Positions 55,846 to 64,000 of a stretch of 64,000 nt of DNA are shown here, one piece after another; position 1 is the first letter of the stretch, and each line of letters starts with the position of its first letter. The translations under genes were made by a program, and so were the position numbers. This stretch comes from Leptodactylus fallax (lineage: Eukaryota > Chordata > Amphibia > Anura > Leptodactylidae), in assembly GCA_947044405.1 (NCBI GenBank), contig CAMRHE010000197.1:1798001-1862000 (forward strand), read 5' to 3'. The notes beneath the pieces are model-generated. The model was not told where the DNA came from, did no database searches, and saw only the letters and a list, made by a program, of their open reading frames with translations.

Positions 55846-56418
55846 TGTTACATCCTCACCCGTTCGAACTCCTGCGCTGTCCTCTGGCCACATTGTACGG
55901 CGCAGGAGGTGTGTCCGTTCATGATTACCTGCTCCCGAACTCTTGTCTTCTGTGTTGGCACTGTTAGGGTTAACTTTTGTGTGTTTGTGATTGACAGCTT
56001 ATCTGCTAATCAAGCCTGGGACGGGTTCTGGACTTCCTATAAACTGGCCATCAGCCCATACATGGTTGCTGGATATTGTGTCTCTGACCTTGCTAAGCAT
56101 TTGACCTTGCTCTTGTATAGTATTTACTGACCTCTGCTTTTTGGCTTTTGACTACTCTTTTGGATTGTAATTTGGTACTGTTTTGTCTCTCTGGCTTTGA
56201 CCCTTGGCTTGCTGACTCCTTTTCTGTGTTGTGTTGTCTTGTCCTGTTCTGTGTAGCACTTATCTAGAGTAGGGCTTGTTGTCCAGTTGTCCCTGTCATT
56301 AGGACAGTTGCGGCAAATAGGTAGGGACAGGGGGTGGGCCTAGTTTTAGGGCTCACTATCTCTGTCTTTCTTTTTCCTAGCAGCTGCTCTTGGGAATTAC
56401 ATACAGGCAATTCTAACA
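55846..56418 (+). mobile_element. Solo LTR-like repeat
   Basis: It begins TGTTACATCC and ends AATTCTAACA, a TG..CA unit with TGTTA/TAACA ends. A CCTATAAA (56037-56044) could be its TATA box. It is related to 1-515. The flanking 5-mers GGCAC and GACGC match at only three positions, so the duplication is not convincing. No coding sequence. Confidence 0.5.
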
Positions 56419-56463
56419 GACGCCCAGTATATTTACTTATGTATGTGTATATATTTACATATC

Positions 56464-56507
<44 letters not shown>
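56464..56507. repeat. ATCT tetranucleotide microsatellite
   Basis: About eleven ATCT units. Confidence 0.95.
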
Positions 56508-56509
<2 letters not shown>

Positions 56510-56528
56510 ATACACACACATGAAATTG

Positions 56529-56618
56529 TTATATATATATATATATATATATGCAAATATCTAAATACAGTATAATTATATATATATGCACATGTGTATC
56601 TCTGTATACACATTTACT

Positions 56619-56664
<46 letters not shown>
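56529..56664. repeat. Two TA microsatellites
   Basis: TA tracts at 56529-56552 and 56624-56664, separated by mixed AT-rich DNA. Confidence 0.9.
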
Positions 56665-56670
<6 letters not shown>

Positions 56671-56681
56671 GGTATATTTAT

Positions 56682-57055
56682 TGTGAGAAGGTGACAGGCG
56701 ATATTTCTGGCATATGTGTGGTCCAGTCCGGATCTTGAGTAGGCCTCAGCCCAGGTGTGGGTCCTGGGCTCATTACTGGGCTATAAAAGGCTGCAGAGCC
56801 TGCACTTCAGGACAGATTCTGGGAGCGAGAGGAGGCACCTGGGTCTGTCCTGACACTGTGAGTCTGGTAAGACTGTATTGCGCTCTTTTTGTTGATTTGT
56901 GTGGTTGGTAGGAAGCCACCCATACAGTTAGTACTTATTGTCTAGTTGGTGCTCAGACGAGCAGGGTTTTGTTTTACATTTTATTTGCCTGAAGTTAAGG
57001 TTGTATTTTATTTTGCTCCTTTTGTGCCTGAAGTAAAGGTTTATTTATATATACA
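56682..57055 (+). mobile_element. LTR-like fragment with a TATA box
   Basis: It starts TGTGAGAAGGTGACAGG right after the microsatellite. GGCTATAAAAGGCTGCAGAG at 56779-56798 is a strong TATA box followed by a plausible start region. GCCTGAAGTTAAGG and GCCTGAAGTAAAGG are a short internal repeat near the AT-rich end. The right end and target duplication are not found. Confidence 0.5.
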
Positions 57056-57201
57056 GGATCTTTTTTCTATTTGGTATGAAACTATCCAAAATTGAGAAAA
57101 CAGATGTAGCAAAGTTTAACTGGCACTGATAGTGGTAATATGCTCCAGTGAGTTATGTTATCATAGAACACAAAAGCTAAAAAGCCATTGAAAAAGTCAT
57201 G

Positions 57202-57681
57202 TTAAAGGGATTATCCAGTTTTTAAAAAACATGGTCCAAATAGCAGCATGCATCAATACAAAGCACTTCCTAATATATATCCTGCTTAAATTCAGCAGCG
57301 TTTATCTGATTTATCTTCAGGTCATTAAACTCAGGTTAACATACCATTTGCAAGCTCACTACCCCCCTCCTTTTGAACATTTCAGGCAGCAAATGAAACA
57401 TCACAGGACATGTGACCTCAGATGTGAGAGTGATTTATTACCTGTGATTTCATTGCAGGGGAGAGTGGAAAAGGGGGGGTACGTAGAGAGTGAGAGTAGA
57501 AAGATGAATCATGGGAAATGTAGTTTCACAGATCACAGATTCACTGGATGTAAATAACAGTAATACAAGGAGCAGCAAGTAAAATAAAGCCAAGCAAAGG
57601 GTGCACAAGGAAACAGTAAATATTTAGCATTGCTGTGGATGTATTTGCAGATAATTTTTGGAAGCTAGATAACCCCTTTAA
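57202..57681. mobile_element. T2/Kolobok-like MITE
   Basis: It begins TTAAAGGGATTATCCAG at 57202 and ends ATAACCCCTTTAA at 57681, with TTAA at both edges. The arms pair only near the ends. CATGGGAAATGTAGTTTCAC lies inside. The 108-codon frame within is chance. Confidence 0.75.
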
Positions 57682-60063
57682 GCGGCACTTAAGTGTTAAG
57701 TGTTAAACTTTGCTACTCCTGTATATTAGATGAAGGTTATGTGTGGAAAATTATATATTTGAGAGTAATATTATTTTTGACACTTTATTTTGTATCTTGG
57801 GGAGGAAGGATTAACTACATTGTTTAGAGTTGCTATCAGAAAGTTGGTATTTAAAAAGTAATTTGACACAAAAACTGCCTACTTTTTGAACCCAGTTTTC
57901 ATTTTAAATATACTTTGAAAGAATAGTTAATATTATTTTTACATTTTCCATGTCACTATCTATATAAAAAATTAGTACTTTATACTGCAATTTTCACTTT
58001 GGCCACTAATCCTAATAATATCATAGAAGTACACCTGTGTAGATAACATCTATAATTACATCCAATACTGACAATATGTGATGTCACTGTTTATCTACTC
58101 TTCCTCCCTAGAGCAAGCCTAAAAAACTCTTCCCTAGGCCCTAGTGAGTTGGTTCCAGTCTATTGCTGCATATGGCCTTAAGAGTGTGCAAAGGATCACT
58201 AAATACTATAAACAGAGCAAAGGGCTCAAGCAAGTTGATAACCCCGTAATTATGTACAAAAAATCTAAAATAATCATAAAATAAAAACAAATTTAAAAAG
58301 TGATATATTTTAATATCTGGTTTTATTACAGAAATAAATTGGGGATACATTCCTTTAAATCTTTTTATTAGCTGCTTGAAAGGTTATTACAAGCTTTTAG
58401 CAACCAAGAAAAAATGTACTATATGTCTATAAATAAATACAATTTGGGGCCTATGAGTAATTAAATTAAAAACACAAAATCACATACCTCCCAGTCAATG
58501 GGGGAGAGGGGTGGGGGTTTAATTTTTTGATTATTGGATTTTGTGTTGCAATGTGTGATTTGGAATGGTTAATCAATAAAAGTGATTATAACAGCTAAAA
58601 GCTGTATTTGCATTTCATTTCACTTTTACAGAGTACAAAAAAAGAAAAAAACTTTTCTAAAATCATATAAATTTAGTCCATGGTTCATTCATGGTGAATG
58701 AAAAAAAGGCCATAAGGGAAATATCACCTCATCCTTTGCCTTGCAAATACTATTCAAGATCAAGGGCTGTTGGGTTCATCTATTATATATTCCACAGAAA
58801 CAGTGTTCTTTTGACCAGAGCCTATTCCTCTCTCTTGCCTTAAGCTCTAACCAATATTTCATTGGGCAATTGAAGTCAAAGATACATATAGCTTCATATT
58901 CTCTTTTTTCTCGTTCACAGACTATTTGGTACGGCCCTGTGCTTAGACTTTAAACATATGCAACGTAGATAGGTCAAGAATAACAGCATACAGCACATGA
59001 AATTGTTCAATCAATGCCAGACTAGCATAAAAGAAAGATCCAAAACCTGGGCTTTAACTATACACCTGCCAAAGACATATATACCATAACTCTTTCAAAT
59101 AGTTTTGTTAACTGAAGTCATGCTTTTATTAATGTTCACAGAGTAGTCATTAGGTATAGCATGACTAACAGCCCCCGCCATATGTATGCGGTATCTCAAG
59201 CATTGACTCCTTGGGTTATGTTCACATCTTCTTTAGTTTATATTATGATACTGGGTGTACATGTACAGTACCATTGACTCCAATTGTAAAACAATATTAG
59301 GAGGAGTGTTTTCAGGCATACAGGGTATAGTAAATGTAACCCACAAAGCCTAAATTAGGGGTCTGTCATTTGGTTTATATATAATTCCACAGTGTGCCAC
59401 TTTTCTACTTTTTTTAGCCAGTGCACATACTGTAAAGCCTCTAACTTCTCTTTATTATAGTACTTTATTCATTCATGGAAAAATAGAAAAAGGTCTATTG
59501 AGAAACACATACCATTTACCCCCTTCAGAACTTGCTGTTATGAGACTTGAAACACAAGCAAAGTATTTTAGCTTTTCTATCCTAGCTTTCAAGGGCTATA
59601 ACTTTTGTATTTTTGCATTGATTTACAGATGTGACCTTTCCTACCTTTTATCTTGGCTGGACATCCAGATATGTGAGTCACAAGATAAGCAGCTTTTTCA
59701 CAATATACTGTCACAAAGTGGTAAACAAAAGTCATTGAAAATAATGAGAAAAAAATTTCTTGAAACTGTTCTTAACTTATTAGTGTGATGTTAAAGGGGA
59801 TGTGACTTAATTCGCTATTCAAAGCAATCCCTGCCCCCCAGCAATCAGGAGAATGGGAGCCGGAAAGTCCCCCTGAAGCCTCCCTGTGAATAAAGCACTG
59901 GTGTATTTATATGACTGGAGCTACACACACTTCTATGGGGCTTTCAGGACTACTATCTCCGACAACCACGTAGCTGTGAATAGACCAATGGTCAGCCAAG
60001 GATAGGAATTTTACAATGCATTGAAAAGTATTAGCTTTGCATTGCAATGTATTAGTGATCAGA
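57682..60063. other. Unique-looking DNA, no gene seen
   Basis: No repeat boundaries recognised except a TTAAAGGGG at 59791 that may be a lone T2-type end. Frames up to 96 codons (59498-59788) lack any motif. Confidence 0.4.
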
Positions 60064-60842
60064 CCCTCTGGGTTTCAAGACTTCCGGTAAAAAAAATTAA
60101 TTAAAACAAATATAAAATATAAAAAAGTAGTAAAAGTTCAAATCATCCCCCTTTCCCTACATCACATATAAAAATAAATAAAAATACGTTTAAAACACAT
60201 ACACATTAGCTATCCCTGTGCTCAAAAATGCCCAGTCTACAACCTTATAAAATTATTTTTCCCATATGGTGAACACAGTAGTTGGAAAAAAAAAAATCTA
60301 TATTTCTGAACCGCTATTTTTTTGAGGTTTCACATGTCATAAAAATTTTTAATAAAAACATCAGAAAGTATGTATAAAATGTACATCTGGCCCCACAAAA
60401 AAAAAAAATGCCTTATGCATATATGAATATGGTGACTCCAAGAAATAATTTTTGCAAAGTTTTGGACCCTTTTTAAGGGGTTAAAATGTAAAAAAAACAT
60501 ATAAATTTGGTATCCCCAGAATCATACTGACCCATAGAATACAGGTGACATGTAATTTTGGCTGCACAGTGTACACCGTAAAGCAAAGCCTGTAAGAAAG
60601 CCACAATTGTTGCACAAATGCAGTTTTTTTCCTGTTCCACCCCATTATGAATTTTATTACAGTTTCCCAGTACATCATACAGAATATTAAAAGGTATTAT
60701 TAGAAAGGACAATTTGTCCAACAAAAAAATTAAGAGCTCATACAGCTTTTTGAACAAAAAACTAAAAAAGTTATGACTTTTGGAAGGCAGGGAGTAAAAA
60801 AAAAAATCAAAAATTAAAAATGGCTGCGGCAGAAAGGGGTTA
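60064..60842. repeat. A-rich dispersed repeat
   Basis: Long A runs separated by phrases such as AATTTGGTATCCCCAG, CAGTGTACACCG and AGTACATCATACAG. The phrase ATAAATTTGGTATC recurs in altered form near 32757. I have the impression that this repeat is common in frogs. The class is unknown, and the minus-strand frame 60473-60757 is part of it. Confidence 0.4.
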
Positions 60843-60999
60843 GAAAAAAGAATGTTACACAGCCATGCTGTGTGAATGTAGGCTTACACTAACATGCCAG
60901 TTATATCAGTAGTTATTGACATTTTTCCATTTTTATTTTTAAAAATATTAACTCATTTGGAAATTGGTGGCAGCAAAACATCTCATAAAAGTTGGGGCA

Positions 61000-62800
61000 G
61001 GGCAATATCTAAATGTCTGGGAAGTGAGGAGACCAATTGCTGGAGTTTTGGGAGAGTAATACAGTTCTGTTCATGTTTGATATACGATTTTAGCTGCTCA
61101 ACATTCCTGGATCATCTTTGTTGCATTTTTTGTTTTATAATGCACCAAATATTTTCGATTGGTGAAATGCCTGGACTGCAGGCTGTCTAGTTCAGGTCCC
61201 AGACTCTTCTTCTGCATAGCCATTCTGTTGTGATGGATTCAGTATATTATTTAGCCTTGTGTGATGAACCGACACCCAGTTGTATATTTTTCTTAGAAAT
61301 GTATTTTTACTTGCTCATATCAGTCCTCTTCCTACTTGTAGGAATGTTGTGCTTAATTTGGGTTTACACTGCTGGACGATACGCTTCAGTGGTTTTATGT
61401 GTGTATCATGGGAGATGGCTTGCTGTAGCCGCCAGTTTTATTATCTCTGGCCAGATGGCCATGGGGGAGAGAAGGCCAGTGACCTTAAGTTCACCCACAG
61501 ATACTCAACTCTCCCAGCACCTAGGAAGACATCCATCTCTCCAAAAGTTCTGCAAAGGAGAGAGAAGGGGGCGCTGCCTGGGGAGGAGGTGTAGGGTGGG
61601 GCACTAGCCATATTCTGGGGGGAGACCTGGACTCTTGGGCATTCAGCAAAGAGGCAGCAAGGAGTTCTTATCTTGGAGAAGATGTGAGAGCTTGTCCTAA
61701 TGTGGAATGCAGCATGGGCCTAGCACGGAGGCCTGAAGCCATTCCCTTTGTTCTGGACAACATGTAGAAGACTTGTTTTCTGTAACTCACTTAAGAATGC
61801 GCCCTAGGCCCAAAAACCAAAAAGCCTAAAGAAACAGACTATGAGCCTGTGCCGTTATCTTTTCTATCTTTTATTTCCCTTTTCATTTTGTGTGCTGTAT
61901 TTTACCTTTATCCGTAATCTGCTTGTTTAGCCATTGATATATATTTCTGTATATGTTAATGCTTAGTACCGACCTACTTGGGTTAATAAATATATAAAAT
62001 TTAAAAAGCTTGTTTTGTATTATCCTATGACCCAGTCCGCTCACGGTGTGTGAGTGAGAGGTTAAGAAAGAAGGTTGATCGCAGGAGGCCCAAGCGGCTT
62101 GGCAAGGCGAGATCCTTCACACCTTGTTATGCTGAGATATGCACGGCCTTCCCTGAAAGAAATGTCTGGATGGGAGCATATAATGTTCTGAAACCCCTAT
62201 GTACTGCTCAGCATTGATAGTACCTTTCAAGATGTGTAACCTGCTCATGCTATAGGCAATAATGCAACCCTATACCAGAGATGCAGGCTTTGAATTGTGG
62301 ATTGATAACAAGTTAGATGGCCCCTCTCCTTTTGAGTCAGAATTTCACATTTTGATTTATCTGACCACAGAACAGTTTCCCATTTTGCCTCAGTCCATGT
62401 TAGATTAGCTTTGACCTAGAGAATATGGTATTGTTTCTGGATTGTGTTGTCATATGGCTTTTTCTTTACATGATACAGATTTAACTTGCATTTGTGGACT
62501 GCACTGTTAATTATTTTCACAGACAATTTTTGGAATATTCCCAAACAGTGATTTACATTCATGCATGTTTCTAATGTAGTACCACCTGAGGGCCTGAAGA
62601 TCATGCTCATCCACTATTGACCATCGACCTTGTCCCTTTTGCACATGAATTTCTCCAGCTTCTCTGAATTTTTGATACTATGTACTGTATATGGTGGAAT
62701 ATTCAAATTCGTTGCCATTTTATGTTGAGGATCATTATTCTGCAATTGTTCCACAATTTTTAGATGCACCTCTCACCATCTTTGCTTTTCAGAGACTCTT
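61000..62800 (-). pseudogene. Tc1/mariner-type transposase remnant, split by a solo LTR
   Basis: Minus-strand pieces, in order: a helix-turn-helix-like KMATNLNIPPYTVHSIKN near 62710, LWSDKSKCEIL near 62360 (first Asp of the DDE domain), HYMLPSRHFFQGRPC near 62160, then, beyond the LTR, ITTEWLCRRRVWDLN and SPGISPIENIW near 61160-61240 (the Glu box). The second Asp region is damaged at the LTR site and several stops occur. The motif order and PIENIW identify the superfamily. It is inactive. Confidence 0.75.
61260..62121 (+). mobile_element. Solo LTR, 862 bp, exact 5-bp target duplication
   Basis: It starts TGTGATGAACC and ends ATCCTTCACA, with TGTGA/TCACA as inverted ends. CCTTG lies immediately on each side (61255-61259, 62122-62126). 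An AATAAA at 61985-61990 gives plus-strand orientation. There is no coding sequence, so it is what remains after recombination between two LTRs. The parent may be a Ty3-type element or an endogenous retrovirus; the 5-bp duplication fits either. Confidence 0.85.
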
Positions 62801-63057
62801 AATATGCACTTTTAATAAAAGGTCATGTTACTTAGTTGGAAATTAACCCTCCAGTTGTTTTTATTAGTATCACTTACTTTCCCAGTCTGTCCCAACTTTT
62901 TTGAGATGTGTTGCTGTCATCAATTTCTAAATTAATATTTTTTTTTAGAATATTTTTCCATTTCATTTTAACTTTTAACTTCTGATGTGTGTTCTTTGTT
63001 CTATTGTGAATAAAATATGGTTATATGACATATCCAAACCATTGCAATCTTTCTTAC

Positions 63058-63734
63058 TGTTAGGGTTCAGATGCAAGGCTACAATAACAAGGTTGGTTAA
63101 GAACAGGCTTTAGCAGAGCAGCAGCAGAAATGAGTTGACAACTGCATGCAGCAGAATATGCTACCTAAACGCAACACAGCTCCGCGAGCCAAGACCGGCC
63201 CCAGACATCTTCACCAGAGTTCCTCATAAGATGGACTTTGGCTGAATCTGGAGACTGGAATTGTCACCAAAACAGAAAAGTGTACTAAAATAGATGCACT
63301 GCAGCTGAAACCAAACACCAAATCCACACACCTACTCACAGAGACAGCGAACACAGAATGTTCATCAAATCACAAGTCAGCAGCTGAAGAGGGCAACGAG
63401 GAACAAATAGTGAGACGAAGTCAGGTCCAGTAAACAAGCCAAAAGTCGAATCCAATCGGGAATGCCAAAACCAAATTGTCAGACAGAGAGGAATTCAAAA
63501 ACATAGGTGGCCAGTATAGGAGTTATCAATACAAAGTCAGGAGCAAACTGAAGTAGCAAACTAGCAGATAGCAAACAGAGCTAATAGTCCGCACATGAGT
63601 CAGGAGAGCATGGCCTTTTATAGGCCTCCTTTGCTGCTAAATGGACCAAGCCAGGAAGCCTCTGGAACTGCAAAAGTTTCCCAGGTTGTCCAGGTAACTT
63701 TAAAGGTGCAGCAGCCGGATAGAGAATCCTGACA
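63058..63734 (-). mobile_element. Solo LTR, 677 bp, exact 5-bp target duplication
   Basis: It starts TGTTAGGGTTC and ends GAATCCTGACA. CTTAC lies on each side (63053-63057, 63735-63739). On the minus strand GGCCTATAAAAGGCC (63612-63626) is a TATA box, so transcription would run right to left. No coding content. It differs in sequence from the LTR at 61260-62121. Confidence 0.85.
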
Positions 63735-63787
63735 CTTACTTTAAAATTTTACACAGTGCCCCAACTTTTTTGGAATTGGGGTTATAT

Positions 63788-64000
63788 AGTAGCTTCTGAA
63801 AGCAGAGTTGTGTTGTATGTGCAGATAGTGAGTAGTTGCAGCACTACCTCACAGGAGCCAGCAAGTAGAAATGTCTATGAGAGAGAAAGGAATAATAATG
63901 ACAGTAGTTCTTTACTTGGTTAACCTACCCACAGCATGCCCTAGCAGAATCAAAACTAAGATACAGAACAGAGCTGGTCAAGGTAATAAAATAAAAAATA
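63788..64000. other. No gene seen
   Basis: Unassigned sequence to the window end. Confidence 0.4.

Larger units (their letters stand above)
60915..63787 (-). mobile_element. Decayed Tc1/mariner-type element split by two solo LTRs
   Basis: The right end is CAGTGCCCCAACTTTTTTGG (63754-63773) followed by AATTGGGGTTATA. A subterminal block (AGCAAAACATCTCATAAAAG at 60972-60991) is repeated inverted at 62888-62920. The left terminus is lost. Removing the LTRs at 61260-62121 and 63058-63734 joins the pieces smoothly through their 5-bp duplications. About 1.3 kb of element remains. Confidence 0.78.

Noticed and set aside
55841..56423. Target duplication GGCAC/GACGC around the LTR-like unit
   Set aside because: Only three of five bases agree. 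That is no better than chance would allow, so the boundaries are left as approximate.

Overview
This 64 kb window looks like intergenic or intronic DNA from a vertebrate, most likely a frog or toad. I find no convincing host exon, rRNA or functional tRNA gene. Everything recognisable is transposable-element DNA in an AT-rich background. The amphibian guess rests on many foldback MITEs with TTAAAGG-type ends (the T2/Kolobok pattern known from Xenopus), abundant Tc1-like, hAT and L1/Tx1-type elements, and palindromic repeats of a style I associate with anuran genomes. It is inference, not a database match.

Layout. Positions 1-515 hold the end of an LTR-like repeat. From 1.2 to 6.75 kb four DNA transposons sit almost end to end: a DD34E Tc1 element, two deleted Tc1 elements, and a hAT-like element that carries a minisatellite and a nested Tc1 MITE. 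From 7.4 to 11.4 kb come a direct repeat, an LTR-like stretch, and a full Tc1-like element (9294-10860) with an intact 339-residue transposase, the only apparently complete protein gene here. From 12.4 to 18.2 kb lie a hAT element with an exact 8-bp duplication, a deleted Tc1 element and a 5'-truncated L1-type LINE. From 18 to 31 kb are largely unique DNA, MITEs, a second DD34E copy and a retroposed foldback unit with a 17-bp duplication (28708-29446). At 33.3-34.9 kb is a second, same-length copy of the intact transposon, in opposite orientation and with one stop codon.

The 37.1-41.1 kb region is a nest: a dispersed repeat is split by a hAT element, which contains LTR-like DNA, which is split by another hAT element carrying a 31-bp minisatellite. 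From 41.7 to 45.3 kb are two antisense L1-type ORF2 remnants. The last 20 kb hold foldback MITEs, a LINE 3' fragment, LTR-like units and, at 60.9-63.8 kb, a decayed Tc1/mariner element interrupted by two solo LTRs, each with an exact 5-bp target duplication.

The least explained signal is a short motif (CTGANGAA, stem, GAAAC, tiny stem, NUH) seen at several unrelated loci. At three of them the flanks can pair as in a type I hammerhead ribozyme. One lies in the loop of the retroposed foldback unit, which would fit Penelope-like or retrozyme-like elements.
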